A stretch of DNA of 41,230 nucleotides from Bacillota bacterium (lineage in GTDB: Bacteria; Bacillota; Clostridia; Oscillospirales; Oscillospiraceae). The DNA lies in the NCBI GenBank assembly GCA_029098045.1, contig JAQXNO010000011.1, forward strand, positions 1 to 41,230. The letters are read 5' to 3'. Shown in pieces: positions 23,092 to 32,030 of the stretch; the stretch's first letter is position 1; each line of letters begins with the position of its first letter. The notes beneath the pieces were generated by a model. That model was not told the origin of the DNA, made no database searches, and was given only the letters and a program-made list of their open reading frames with translations. The position numbers and the translations under genes are program-made.

Positions 23092-24747
23092 TTGGCAGAA
23101 AAACTGAAAATTATCCCTCTGGGCGGACTGGATGAGATCGGCAAGAACATCACGGTGCTGGAGTATGGCAAGGACATGATCGTGGTGGACTGCGGTGTGG
23201 GCTTTCCCGAAGAGGATATGTACGGCGTGGATCTGGTAATTCCCGACTTTTCCTATCTGGTGGCAAACCAGAAGAAGCTGCGGGGTATGTTCATCACCCA
23301 CGGACACGAAGACCACATCGGCTCCATACCCTATGCCATGCAGCAGGTGAACTGTCCCATCCATGGTACCGCCATGACCAATGGGCTCATCAAGCTGAAG
23401 CTGGAAGAGCACCGGCTGGCGGATACCGTCAAGCTCATTACCCACAAGCCCGGTGATGTGGTCAAGGCCGGCTGCTTCCAGGTGGAGTTTATCCATGTGA
23501 ATCATTCCATTGCGGATGCGGTGGCTTTTGCCGTCAAGACCCCCGTGGGTACGGTGGTGTTCACCGGCGATTTCAAGATTGATCCCACCTCCCGGGAGGG
23601 CATGATCGATCTGGCACGGCTGGGTCAGCTGGGCAATGAGGGCGTGCTGGCGCTGATGGCCGATTCCACCAATGTGGAGCGCGCGGGCTATACGCCCAGC
23701 GAAAATACGGTGGCCGAAGGTCTGGACCGCCAGTTTAAGAGCTGCGACCAGCGGATCATTGTCACCACCTTTGCATCCAATATGCACCGGATTCAGGCAA
23801 TCCTTGCCACGGCGCAGCGCTATGGCCGCAAGGTGGCGGTCACAGGCCGCAGCATGGAAAATATGCTGAAGGTGGCGCAGGAGCTGGGCTATCTGAAGGT
23901 AAAGCCCGGTACCATTGTGGAGCTGGGCGCGCTGAAGAATGTTCCCAAGAACAAGCAGGTGATCGTATCCACCGGCTCTCAGGGCGAGAATATGTCCGCC
24001 CTTTACCGCATGGCCTTCAATACCCACAAGCAGGTGGAGATTGTGGCGGGGGATCGGGTCATCATCTCCGCTTCCGCCATCCCCGGCAACGAAAAGGCCG
24101 TTTCCAGAATCATCAATGAGCTGTACCGCAAGGGCGCGGATGTGGTCTATGAAAAGAGTGAGGGCCTGCACGTTTCCGGCCACGCCTGCCAGGAAGAGCT
24201 GAAGATCATACACGCGCTGGTCAAGCCCAGATTCTTCATTCCCCTCCACGGCGAGCAGCGGATGCTGCAGATTCACAGCAAGCTGGCGCAGATGATGGGC
24301 ATGAATCCCAAGAACATCTTTATCGGCCAGATTGGCACCTGCTTTGAGCTGACGGGCAAGACCTGCAAGGTGGGCGCGTCGGTCACTGCCGGCAAGGTAT
24401 TTGTGGACGGTACCGGTGTGGGCGACGTGGGCAGCGTGGTGCTGCGTGACCGCAAGCATCTGGCACAGGACGGCATGCTGGTGGTCTGCGTCAATCTGAA
24501 TGCGGAGGACGGCAGCGTTCTGTCCGGCCCCGATATTATCACCCGCGGATTCATCTACGTCAAGGAGTCCGAGGATCTGATGGAGGAGCTGCGGGAGGTT
24601 GCTCTGGAAGCCATCGAGCGCTGCCAGCGCAAGCATGTGCGGGACTGGTCTGCCATCAAGTCCGCCATCAAGAACGATCTGAGCGGTTACCTCTATAAGA
24701 CTACCAAACGTAATCCCATGATTCTGCCCGTGATCATGGAAATCTGA
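23092..24747 (+). CDS. rnjA: Ribonuclease J
   Basis: A 551-residue metallo-beta-lactamase/beta-CASP nuclease with 5'-exo and endonuclease activity, for mRNA decay and rRNA maturation. The zinc motif is HGHEDHIG from residue 70; further motifs are HVNHSIADA, FTGDFKIDPT, DSTNVERAGYT, ASNMHRIQ, STGSQGE and HVSGHACQEEL, with the C-terminal region reaching full family length. The best start is TTG at 23092 with AAAGGAG ahead; the frame continues upstream but has no start with a ribosome site. It is divergent from gdpP and preceded by a structured leader. Confidence 0.96.
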   Translation: MAEKLKIIPLGGLDEIGKNITVLEYGKDMIVVDCGVGFPEEDMYGVDLVIPDFSYLVANQKKLRGMFITHGHEDHIGSIPYAMQQVNCPIHGTAMTNGLIKLKLEEHRLADTVKLITHKPGDVVKAGCFQVEFIHVNHSIADAVAFAVKTPVGTVVFTGDFKIDPTSREGMIDLARLGQLGNEGVLALMADSTNVERAGYTPSENTVAEGLDRQFKSCDQRIIVTTFASNMHRIQAILATAQRYGRKVAVTGRSMENMLKVAQELGYLKVKPGTIVELGALKNVPKNKQVIVSTGSQGENMSALYRMAFNTHKQVEIVAGDRVIISASAIPGNEKAVSRIINELYRKGADVVYEKSEGLHVSGHACQEELKIIHALVKPRFFIPLHGEQRMLQIHSKLAQMMGMNPKNIFIGQIGTCFELTGKTCKVGASVTAGKVFVDGTGVGDVGSVVLRDRKHLAQDGMLVVCVNLNAEDGSVLSGPDIITRGFIYVKESEDLMEELREVALEAIERCQRKHVRDWSAIKSAIKNDLSGYLYKTTKRNPMILPVIMEI

Positions 24748-24773
24748 CGCGATCGCGATCGCGCGATCGATCG
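24748..24773. repeat. GATC-dense palindromic tract
   Basis: Starting at the base after the rnjA stop, 26 bp contain four GATC sites (24751, 24757, 24765, 24769) within GCGATCGC- and CGATCG-type palindromes. It may be a methylation or protein-binding cluster, or simply a second hairpin ahead of the terminator. Confidence 0.5.
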
Positions 24774-24780
24774 TAAGAAG

Positions 24781-24800
24781 CCGCCCTCCCGTGAGGGCGG
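24781..24800 (+). terminator. Terminator of rnjA
   Basis: Stem CCGCCCTC/GAGGGCGG with a 4-base loop, followed by TTTTT. Confidence 0.9.
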
Positions 24801-24834
24801 TTTTTCAAAACAAAGACAAAACAGGAGCATTTCT

Positions 24835-25776
24835 ATGCGCTATTATTTTGCCCCCATGGAGGGCATCACCGACGCAGTCTACCGACAGGTACACCATCAC
24901 TTCTTCCCGGGGCTTCACAGCTACTATATGCCCTTTCTTTCTCCCACCATGCACCGCACACTGACAAACCGGGAATCCCGGGATCTGCCTCCGGCAAGCA
25001 GCGTACCCTTCCGGGCGGTGCCCCAGATTCTGACAAAAGTGCCGGAGGATTTCCTCTGGGCTGCCCGGCAGTGCGCCCAGCGGGGCTATGACGAAGTGAA
25101 TCTGAATCTGGGCTGTCCTTCGGGCACGGTGGTTTCCAAAGGAAAGGGCGCCGGTATGCTGGCAGACCCTGCAAAACTGGATGAATTTCTGGACGCGGTT
25201 TTTGCCGCGACGCCGCTGCCCATATCGGTGAAAACCAGACTGGGTATGACCGATGGGTCGGAATTTCCGCAGCTTCTGCGGGTGTTCAATCAGTACCCCA
25301 TCAAGGAGCTGACCATCCACCCCCGGGTGCGCAGGCAGTTTTACAATGGCACAGTGGACATGGAAATGTTCCGATATGCGCTGCAAAACAGCCGGAACCA
25401 GCTGTGCTACAATGGCAATCTGCGCACGCTGACGGAGGTTCACGCCTTTGAAGAAGCGTACCCGCAGGTGGGAGCCGTGATGATTGGACGCGGCCTTGTG
25501 GGAACTCCGGATATGTTCCATCCCGGAACCGGCGCGCAGACGCTCCGCGCCTTCCACGATGAATTGCTGGATACGTACATTGAAACCTTTGGCAGTGCGC
25601 GAAATGCCATCTTCCGGATGAAAGAGAACTGGCATTGCATGATCCTGCGCTTTGATGACAGCGAAAGGCTGTGGAAGCGGCTGCGGAAAACCACGGATAT
25701 TGGAGAATACCGCGCCATCACGGCGGAGATTTTCGAAACGCTTCCCCTGCGCGCGGAGCTTCGGGCGGACTGGTAA
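24835..25776 (+). CDS. tRNA-dihydrouridine synthase
   Basis: A 313-residue FMN-dependent TIM-barrel enzyme reducing uridines in tRNA D-loops. The N-terminus YYFAPMEGITD is typical of Dus; the catalytic Cys is C94 in NLNLGCPSGTVVSKGKGAGML; FMN contacts include KTRLGM, IHPRVRRQFYNG and VMIGRGLVGTP. Overall length and features fit the DusB/Dus branch. CAGGAG precedes the ATG by eight bases. It lies just after the rnjA terminator, with no obvious promoter of its own and with its own terminator. Confidence 0.93.
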   Translation: MRYYFAPMEGITDAVYRQVHHHFFPGLHSYYMPFLSPTMHRTLTNRESRDLPPASSVPFRAVPQILTKVPEDFLWAARQCAQRGYDEVNLNLGCPSGTVVSKGKGAGMLADPAKLDEFLDAVFAATPLPISVKTRLGMTDGSEFPQLLRVFNQYPIKELTIHPRVRRQFYNGTVDMEMFRYALQNSRNQLCYNGNLRTLTEVHAFEEAYPQVGAVMIGRGLVGTPDMFHPGTGAQTLRAFHDELLDTYIETFGSARNAIFRMKENWHCMILRFDDSERLWKRLRKTTDIGEYRAITAEIFETLPLRAELRADW

Positions 25777-25792
25777 GACAATCCTGTCACTC

Positions 25793-25822
25793 AAATGGCT
25801 GATGCAGGCGCGTCAGCCATTT
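25793..25822 (+). terminator. Terminator of the dihydrouridine synthase gene
   Basis: Stem AAATGGCTGA with its complement around a 10-base loop, followed by TGTGTTGC; 16 bp past the stop. Confidence 0.7.
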
Positions 25823-25930
25823 TGTGTTGCAGCGGTTATTTCTCCGGCCGACAAGGCAGGAGCAGGACAGGAATGCGTGAAAAACCCGTTCCAAATCGAT
25901 AGTTATGTAAACCAATCAATAGGAAAATGA

Positions 25931-25959
25931 TTGACAAACACCTGCTTGGAGTGTATAGT
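25931..25959 (+). promoter_or_regulatory. Strong sigma-A promoter of the hexapeptide protein-glmM operon
   Basis: TTGACA, 17-bp spacer, TATAGT, 37 bp before the gene start. Confidence 0.85.
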
Positions 25960-25996
25960 TATTTGGGCAAGATTTTTCGTAAGAAAGGAAATGCTT

Positions 25997-26653
25997 ATGA
26001 TCAGAACGATGGATTTATATGACATGAGCCACTCTTTGGCGGGGAAATACCTGCAGGATTTCGAATACCCCTGGCAGGCACTGTCCGGGATCAAGGCGCT
26101 GATTCTGGAATTGGGTCCCAAGCTCGGTGACGATTTTACACAGGCAGCACCGCAGGTCTGGGTGCATAAAACCGCAAAAGTGGCACCGACGGCCTATCTT
26201 GGTAGCCCCTGCATCATTGGCGCGAATACCGAGGTGCGGCACTGTGCCTTTATCCGCGGCAGCGCGCTGGTGGGTGAAAATTGTGTTGTCGGCAATTCTG
26301 TGGAGCTGAAGAATGTGATCCTCTTTGACAATGTGCAGGTTCCCCATTATAACTATGTGGGTGACAGCATTCTGGGCTACAAGTCCCATATGGGCGCGGG
26401 AAGCCTGACCTCCAATGTCAAGTCCGACAAAACGCTGGTGAGCGTCAAATGCGGCGACGAAAGAATCGAGACCGGGCTGAAGAAGTTCGGTGCCATGGTC
26501 GGCGACTTTGTTGAGGTTGGCTGCAACAGTGTGCTCAATCCCGGCACGGTGGTGGGTCGCGGCAGCAATATCTATCCGCTTTCCTGTGTTCGTGGCGTTG
26601 TGCCTGCAAACAGCATCTACAAAACCGGCGGCGTGATTGTTTCAAAAGCTTAA
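25997..26653 (+). CDS. Left-handed beta-helix (hexapeptide) sugar-phosphate acyltransferase-like protein
   Basis: A 218-residue protein. After an N-terminal helical part, residues 55-210 carry hexapeptide turns (VHKTAKVAPTAYLGSPCIIGANTEVRH, IRGSALVGENCVVGNSVELK, VLNPGTVVGRGSNIYPLSCV), the left-handed beta-helix of GlmU C-domains. The phrase NYVGDSILGYKSHMGAGSLTSN is close to the GlmU acetyltransferase site. There is no nucleotidyltransferase domain, so it is not a whole GlmU. With glmM 13 bp downstream it probably acts in UDP-GlcNAc synthesis, perhaps as the acetyltransferase. The ATG at 25997 was chosen for correct spacing from AGAAAGGAA; an ATG six bases earlier sits on the ribosome site. 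Confidence 0.8.
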   Translation: MIRTMDLYDMSHSLAGKYLQDFEYPWQALSGIKALILELGPKLGDDFTQAAPQVWVHKTAKVAPTAYLGSPCIIGANTEVRHCAFIRGSALVGENCVVGNSVELKNVILFDNVQVPHYNYVGDSILGYKSHMGAGSLTSNVKSDKTLVSVKCGDERIETGLKKFGAMVGDFVEVGCNSVLNPGTVVGRGSNIYPLSCVRGVVPANSIYKTGGVIVSKA

Positions 26654-26666
26654 AGGAGGCTTTTAT

Positions 26667-28052
26667 ATGGGCAAATATTTTGGAACCGATGGTTTCCGCG
26701 GCGAAGCCAATGTGAATCTGACTGCAGACCACGCGTTTAAGGTCGGCCGTTTTCTGGGCTGGTATTACACCCAGGTCAGGCGGCGCAGCGGACAGGACGG
26801 CCCTGCCCGAATCGTGATTGGTAAGGACACCCGCCGCTCCAGCTATATGTTTGAGTACAGCCTGGTGGGCGGCCTGGTTGCCAGCGGCGCCGATGCGTAC
26901 CTGCTGCACGTCACGACCACACCCTCTGTGGCCTACGTGGTGCGCACCGACGGCTTTGACTGCGGCATCATGATCTCCGCATCCCACAATCCCTACTATG
27001 ACAACGGCATCAAGCTGATCAACGGCTCCGGCGAGAAGATGGACGAGGGCATCATCAGTCTGGTGGAAGCCTACATCGACGGGGAACTGGTGGCATTCGA
27101 CCGCCGCTGGGAGGAGCTGCCTCTGGCGCACAAGGAAATGATCGGCCGCACGGTGGACTATGTTTCCGGCCGTAACCGCTATATCGGCTACCTGATTTCT
27201 CTGGGCATTCATTCCTTCAAGGGAATCAAGGTGGGTCTTGACTGTGCCAACGGTTCCTCCTGGAACATTGCCAAGAATGTCTTTGACGCGCTGGGCGCCA
27301 AAACCTATGTCATCAACGCGGAGCCCGACGGCTACAACATCAACAGCAATGCAGGTTCCACCCACATCGAGGTGCTGCAGAAATTTGTGGTTGACAACGG
27401 TCTGGATGTGGGCTTTGCCTATGACGGTGATGCGGATCGCTGTATGTGCGTGGATGAAAAGGGCAACATTGTCAGCGGTGACCATATCCTGTATATCTAC
27501 GGCAAGTACATGAAGGAACGGGGAAAGCTTGTGGGCAACACCGTGGTGACCACCGTGATGTCCAACTTCGGCCTGTACAAGGCCTTTGACGAGCTGGGCA
27601 TCGACTATGCCAAAACCGCCGTGGGCGACAAGTACGTCTATGAGTACATGATGAACAACGGCTGCCGCATTGGCGGTGAGCAGTCCGGCCACATCATCTT
27701 CTCCAAGTATGCCTCCACCGGTGACGGCATTCTGACGAGCCTGAAGATGATGGAGGTCATGCTGGCCAAGAAGAAGACCCTGAGCCAGCTGTGCGAGGGT
27801 CTGACCATCTATCCCCAGGTGCTGAAGAACGTGAAGGTTGCCGACAAGGCTGCTGCCCAGTCCGACCCCGATGTGCAGGCTGCTGTGTCGGAGGTTGCCG
27901 CGAAGCTGGGCGATACCGGCCGCATTCTGGTTCGCGAGTCCGGCACCGAGCCGAAGATCCGCGTCATGGTAGAAGCCGAGAGCATGGAAGTCTGCCAGGA
28001 GTATGTGGATCATGTGGTGGAAACCATCAAGCGCAAGGGTCACGCAGTCTAA
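26667..28052 (+). CDS. glmM: Phosphoglucosamine mutase
   Basis: A 461-residue alpha-phosphohexomutase converting glucosamine-6-phosphate to glucosamine-1-phosphate. The N-terminus is YFGTDGFRG; the active-site phosphoserine is S106 in ISASHNP; the metal loop is YDGDADR; the sugar loop is GGEQSGHI; the phosphate-binding loop is RESGTEPKIRVM. These match GlmM rather than phosphomannomutase. It is second in the operon after the hexapeptide protein; AAAGGAGG precedes the ATG. Confidence 0.95.
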   Translation: MGKYFGTDGFRGEANVNLTADHAFKVGRFLGWYYTQVRRRSGQDGPARIVIGKDTRRSSYMFEYSLVGGLVASGADAYLLHVTTTPSVAYVVRTDGFDCGIMISASHNPYYDNGIKLINGSGEKMDEGIISLVEAYIDGELVAFDRRWEELPLAHKEMIGRTVDYVSGRNRYIGYLISLGIHSFKGIKVGLDCANGSSWNIAKNVFDALGAKTYVINAEPDGYNINSNAGSTHIEVLQKFVVDNGLDVGFAYDGDADRCMCVDEKGNIVSGDHILYIYGKYMKERGKLVGNTVVTTVMSNFGLYKAFDELGIDYAKTAVGDKYVYEYMMNNGCRIGGEQSGHIIFSKYASTGDGILTSLKMMEVMLAKKKTLSQLCEGLTIYPQVLKNVKVADKAAAQSDPDVQAAVSEVAAKLGDTGRILVRESGTEPKIRVMVEAESMEVCQEYVDHVVETIKRKGHAV

Positions 28053-28080
28053 AATTTTATAATCGAACCAAAATAACGAT

Positions 28081-28103
28081 AATGCCGCCCAAACGGGCGG
28101 CAT
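28081..28103 (+). terminator. Terminator of glmM
   Basis: Stem AATGCCGCCC with its complement, 3-base loop, followed by TTTTTG; 28 bp past the stop. Confidence 0.9.
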
Positions 28104-28121
28104 TTTTGTTGGGTTTTGCTC

Positions 28122-28150
28122 TTGATGACACCACCTTATCGTGATAGAAT
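28122..28150 (+). promoter_or_regulatory. Promoter of the antiporter gene
   Basis: TTGATG, 17-bp spacer, TAGAAT. A CGGCAG/CTGCCG hairpin (28157-28174) with a following TATTTTT falls at the very 5' end of the predicted transcript and could stabilise or attenuate it. Confidence 0.6.
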
Positions 28151-28204
28151 ACGTGGCGGCAGTTGGGACTGCCGTATTTTTGTGATGAGAAGAAGGTTTC
28201 GAGA

Positions 28205-29494
28205 ATGGAAACTGAATTGATTTGTTTGGCGGTTGCCGCCATCGGGGGACTTTTGATGTCCCGCGTGACGAAACTGCTGAATCTTCCCGCGGTGACTGCC
28301 TATCTGGTGGCAGGACTGCTGCTGGGACCCTACTGTATTGGTGCCCTCGGGATTCCCGGTATGGGCTTCGGCTCTATGGAAATGGTGGAAGCCCAGAGTA
28401 TTCTGACAAAGACCGCCCTTGGTTTTATCGCGTTTTCCATGGGCAATGAATTCCGCCTGTCCCAGCTTAAGAGCATGGGCGGCAAGGCCATTTTTATTGG
28501 CGTCGCCCAGGCGGTGGTGACCACGCTGCTGGTGGATGCGGTGCTGATTTTTGTCCACCTGCTGTTTCCCCGGATACTGACGCTGTCCTCCGCACTGGTG
28601 CTGGGCGCCATCGCCGCCGCAACGGCACCTGCCGCCACCCTGATGGTGGTGCGCCAGTACAAGGCCGACGGCCCCATGACCCGGCTGCTGATGCTGGTGG
28701 TTGCCATTGACGATGCGGTGGGTCTGTTGCTGTTTTCCGTGTCCTTCGGCATCGCGACGGCACTGGAAAGCGGCGCAGTCAGCGTTGCCGGCGTGGTGGT
28801 AGAGCCCATTGTGGAGATCGTGCTGTCTCTGGGACTTGGCGCGCTGATGGGAATTGTGCTGAATCAGGTGGAGCGCCTGTTCCATTCCCGCAGCAGGCGT
28901 ATGACCATCTCCGTGGCATTCGTGCTGCTGACGGTGGGACTGTCCATGCTGGAGTTTACGATTTGCGGCATCCACTGCGGATTTTCGCTTCTGCTGGTCT
29001 GCATGATGACCGGCACCGTCTTCTGCAATATCTGTGACACCTCCCAGGAGCTGATGGAGCGCGTGGAGCGCTGGACGGTGCCCCTGAATGTGCTGTTCTT
29101 TGTGATTTCCGGCGCGGAGCTGGATCTGCAGGTGCTGGCCAATCCCATGACCCTTCTGGTTGGCGTGATCTACATTGCTGCCCGTTCCGCAGGCAAATAC
29201 CTGGGTACATACAGCAGCTGCAAGACCGTCAAGTGCTCCGAGACCATCACAAAGCACCTGGGCATCACCCTGCTTCCCCAGGCAGGTGTGGCACTGGGCA
29301 TGGCACTGACCGCCACAGCCCTTCCGGGCGGCGCGTTGGTGCGCAATGTGGTCCTCTTCAGTGTTCTGGTTTACGAGCTGGTTGGCCCGGCACTGACTAA
29401 GCGCTCTCTGCTGCAGGCCGGTGAAATCCGCCCCGAGGGCAAGACCAGCGCCCGTACCATCAACAAAGAAAAACCCCCTGTGAATATCCACTGA
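28205..29494 (+). CDS. CPA2-family cation/proton antiporter
   Basis: A 429-residue membrane protein with about 12 hydrophobic helices, of the Na/H exchanger domain family (KefB/NapA branch). Typical elements are LPAVTAYLVAGLLLGP near the N-terminus, the unwound-helix region AAATAPAATLMVV, and the ion-binding acidic residues in VVAIDDAVGLLLF. It lacks a cytoplasmic TrkA-N domain, so it is probably not KefB/C itself. ATG at 28205 with AGAAGG ahead is preferred; the frame is open 14 codons upstream from a TTG. It is a single-gene unit. Confidence 0.9.
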   Translation: METELICLAVAAIGGLLMSRVTKLLNLPAVTAYLVAGLLLGPYCIGALGIPGMGFGSMEMVEAQSILTKTALGFIAFSMGNEFRLSQLKSMGGKAIFIGVAQAVVTTLLVDAVLIFVHLLFPRILTLSSALVLGAIAAATAPAATLMVVRQYKADGPMTRLLMLVVAIDDAVGLLLFSVSFGIATALESGAVSVAGVVVEPIVEIVLSLGLGALMGIVLNQVERLFHSRSRRMTISVAFVLLTVGLSMLEFTICGIHCGFSLLLVCMMTGTVFCNICDTSQELMERVERWTVPLNVLFFVISGAELDLQVLANPMTLLVGVIYIAARSAGKYLGTYSSCKTVKCSETITKHLGITLLPQAGVALGMALTATALPGGALVRNVVLFSVLVYELVGPALTKRSLLQAGEIRPEGKTSARTINKEKPPVNIH

Positions 29495-29501
29495 GAACCC
29501 G

Positions 29502-29541
29502 ATACCCCCTGCGGCCGAACCATCCCGGCAGCAGGGGGTAT
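29502..29541 (+). terminator. Terminator of the antiporter gene
   Basis: Stem ATACCCCCTGC with its complement and an 18-base loop, followed by TTTTT. Confidence 0.85.
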
Positions 29542-29566
29542 TTTTATGGGACAAAGATGGATTTCC

Positions 29567-29595
29567 TTGCATTTGAAGGTGGGGTATGATACCAT
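29567..29595 (+). promoter_or_regulatory. Promoter candidate for the transglutaminase-like lipoprotein
   Basis: TTGCAT, 17-bp spacer, TACCAT; the -10 is weak. An alternative -10 (TAATAT) lies just downstream. Confidence 0.4.
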
Positions 29596-29667
29596 AATAT
29601 ATAAGTTACGAAAGCGGCAGGCGGAGGAGTTTTCGCTGCAATTGCCGCGGAAAGCGGAGGAGAGAAA

Positions 29668-31962
29668 ATGAAACGTTGGGTATCGCTGCTTTTGGCAATC
29701 GTCATATGTCTGAGCCTTGCGGCCTGTGGGGGAGAAATGGGAACTGCCCCGGAACAGACGGCCCTCCACAACCTGAACGATATGGTTGTGGAAGGCTCCG
29801 GGGAGTATATCGTGCCGGAAGAATATCCGATGCTGTTTACGGAACGGCTTTTGGACGATGAATCGATCTCCAGACTGCAAAATAAACAGCTGGATGCAGT
29901 GCGCGCAGCGATTTCGACACCTGCTGATTTTGCGGCATGGCTGGATACACAGCAGGCACAGTATTACAGCAATGTGATCTGCAATGACTATGGGCAGCGC
30001 AGATTCGGCACGGAGTATTCCCAAAGCTGCTACGGGGGTATGCTGTTCACCCCTGCAGTTGCCGGCCTTGCTGCATATATCCTTGGGGATGATATTCCCG
30101 GAATGGGGATGGTGGCAGTCAACATGGCTTACGGGGATGGGCTGGTGCTCTGCGGCAATGTGTTTCCTGTGGATGACGGCTACTATGTGTTCTCTCTGGA
30201 CTGCCTGTCCCAGCGGTGGCAGGAGACAGCAAAATCCAATCGGATCATGAAAGAAGTGTTCCCGCTGATTCAAATCACGGGGCTGTCGGATCTGATTCCG
30301 TTCTGCGGCGGAAAGGACGATATTTCTTCCCGTGGCGGAACACCCGCACAAGGGTTTTATTTCCTCGCAGATCAAGAGATTGTAATGGACTTGGATGCCG
30401 GCTACTACATCCCACAGGATCCCAGTCTGGTGATTGAGTTCTACCGTAATGATGCATGCTTTGCTGCATATGGGGCTGAGGGAGCGGAACACATCAAGCC
30501 TGAGAATATCGGCAGCTATTGCCTGTCCGACCTGCTTGGCGGAACGACGCTGACGGCGGAGGAGGCCTATGAGTTGCTGGATATGGAGCCGGAGCAGGTC
30601 AAGGAACGGGTCAAAACCGCAGCCGATGTGCTGATGTATATGCTGGCAGCCAATATCGGTGACTGCGGTGGCTGCTACTGCGATGAAATTGACGGTCAAA
30701 TCTGGCACTCCAATCTGTCTGCCTTTGGCGTCATGGAGCAGCGCCTCAGCAACTGCGGCGCTTCTGCCAACCTTGCAAATTACCTGCTGGAGGGCGACTA
30801 TGAGGAAGTGGGCTTCATCCTCCACGGCTATTACATTGGGCAGGGCGGCGGCCACGTTTACAATTACATTCGCCATGAGGGTAAGTATTACATCGTGGAT
30901 TTCAGCTGGTATATTTTCAACGGATACAGGCCGGAGAATGATTTCCCGGTGATGGTACTGAACCGCCTGGAGGATTTTGGCCCCAGATGCGCGGAGCTGT
31001 ACGGCCCGGTCTCCATGGTCATCGCCCATACTTCCACGGGACAGCATCTGCCCAATGTGTTTGACGATGCAAACCGGATTTATGCGGTGCCCAAGGGGGC
31101 GCAGTATACCATTCTGTATCAGGACAATAGCCCGAGTGCCTATCAGGTGGACGAGTATCCGCTGGATCAGAGCAAGCTGGACTGGACCGTATTTCGAAGC
31201 GAAATCAGTGAACGTCCCTCCCGAAATTATGGAAAGGTGACGGCAGCATTCGACATCAAGCCTGAAAACATCGGTCAGTACCAACTGTCCGATTTGCTTG
31301 GCGGAGCAACGCTGACGGCGGAGGAGGCCTATGATCTGCTGGACATGGAGCCGGAGCAGGTCAGGGAACGGGTCAAAACCGCGGCCGATATGCTGATGTA
31401 TATGCTGGCCGGTAAGATGGGTGACAACGGCGGCTGCTACTGCGATTTGATTGACGGACAGACTTGGCACTCCAATTTCACCGCCTTTAAGGTGATGGAG
31501 CAGCGGCTGGGGAACTGCGGTTCTTTTGCCAACCTTGCAAATTATCTGCTGGAGGGTGACTATGAGGAAGTGGGCTTCATCCTCCACGGCTATTACATTG
31601 GGCAGGGCGGCGGCCACGTTTACAATTACATTCGCCATGAGGGCAAGTACTACATCGTGGATTTCAGCTGGTATATGTTTAACGGATACATGCCGGAGAA
31701 TGATTTCCCGGTGATGGTACTGAACCGCCTGGAGGATTTTGGCCCCAGATGCGCGGAGCTGTACGGCCCGGTCTCCATGGTCATCGCCCATACCTCCACG
31801 GGACAGCATCTGCCCAATGTGTTTGACGATGCAAACCGGATTTATGCGGTGCCCAAGGGGGCGCAGTATACCATTCTGTATCAGGACAATAGCCCGGATG
31901 CCTATCAGGTGGGCGAGTATCCGCTGAACCAGAACAAGCTGGACTGGACAAAATTCGAATAA
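29668..31962 (+). CDS. Lipoprotein with duplicated transglutaminase-like domains
   Basis: A 764-residue lipoprotein: MKRWVSLLLA, lipobox LAAC (Cys about 20), then a unique N-terminal region to about 270. Residues 276-507 and 530-761 are near-identical copies, exactly 254 codons apart. Each has a papain-like transglutaminase triad: C363/C617 (in NCG-[AS]-ANLANYLL), H396/H650 (GGHVYNYIRHEGKYY) and D411/D665 (IVDFSWY). At DNA level the second halves of the two copies are almost identical, the first halves less so. GGAGGAGAG precedes the ATG. Such surface domains can act as cysteine proteases or cross-linkers; the substrate is unknown. Apparently a single-gene unit. Confidence 0.82.
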   Translation: MKRWVSLLLAIVICLSLAACGGEMGTAPEQTALHNLNDMVVEGSGEYIVPEEYPMLFTERLLDDESISRLQNKQLDAVRAAISTPADFAAWLDTQQAQYYSNVICNDYGQRRFGTEYSQSCYGGMLFTPAVAGLAAYILGDDIPGMGMVAVNMAYGDGLVLCGNVFPVDDGYYVFSLDCLSQRWQETAKSNRIMKEVFPLIQITGLSDLIPFCGGKDDISSRGGTPAQGFYFLADQEIVMDLDAGYYIPQDPSLVIEFYRNDACFAAYGAEGAEHIKPENIGSYCLSDLLGGTTLTAEEAYELLDMEPEQVKERVKTAADVLMYMLAANIGDCGGCYCDEIDGQIWHSNLSAFGVMEQRLSNCGASANLANYLLEGDYEEVGFILHGYYIGQGGGHVYNYIRHEGKYYIVDFSWYIFNGYRPENDFPVMVLNRLEDFGPRCAELYGPVSMVIAHTSTGQHLPNVFDDANRIYAVPKGAQYTILYQDNSPSAYQVDEYPLDQSKLDWTVFRSEISERPSRNYGKVTAAFDIKPENIGQYQLSDLLGGATLTAEEAYDLLDMEPEQVRERVKTAADMLMYMLAGKMGDNGGCYCDLIDGQTWHSNFTAFKVMEQRLGNCGSFANLANYLLEGDYEEVGFILHGYYIGQGGGHVYNYIRHEGKYYIVDFSWYMFNGYMPENDFPVMVLNRLEDFGPRCAELYGPVSMVIAHTSTGQHLPNVFDDANRIYAVPKGAQYTILYQDNSPDAYQVGEYPLNQNKLDWTKFE
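30493..31950 (+). repeat. Two-copy tandem repeat of 762 bp within the lipoprotein gene
   Basis: Unit 1 runs from 30493 to about 31188, unit 2 from 31255 to 31950, with a 762-bp offset. A 66-bp unique linker, encoding the end of unit 1 and SEISERPSRN, separates them. The reading frame is kept throughout. Confidence 0.9.
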
Positions 31963-31965
31963 AAA

Positions 31966-32010
31966 GCCCCCGGTAACGTCATGACCAAAAGAACATGACG
32001 TTACCGGGGG
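31966..32010 (+). terminator. Strong terminator after the lipoprotein gene
   Basis: A 17-bp stem (CCCCCGGTAACGTCATG and complement) with a 10-base loop, followed by AATTCTTTTTT. Confidence 0.9.
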
Positions 32011-32030
32011 AATTCTTTTTTATGAGTTCT

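Noticed and set aside
29371-31809. Minus-strand frame with internal repeats over the lipoprotein gene
   Set aside because: The repeats are those of the real plus-strand gene.
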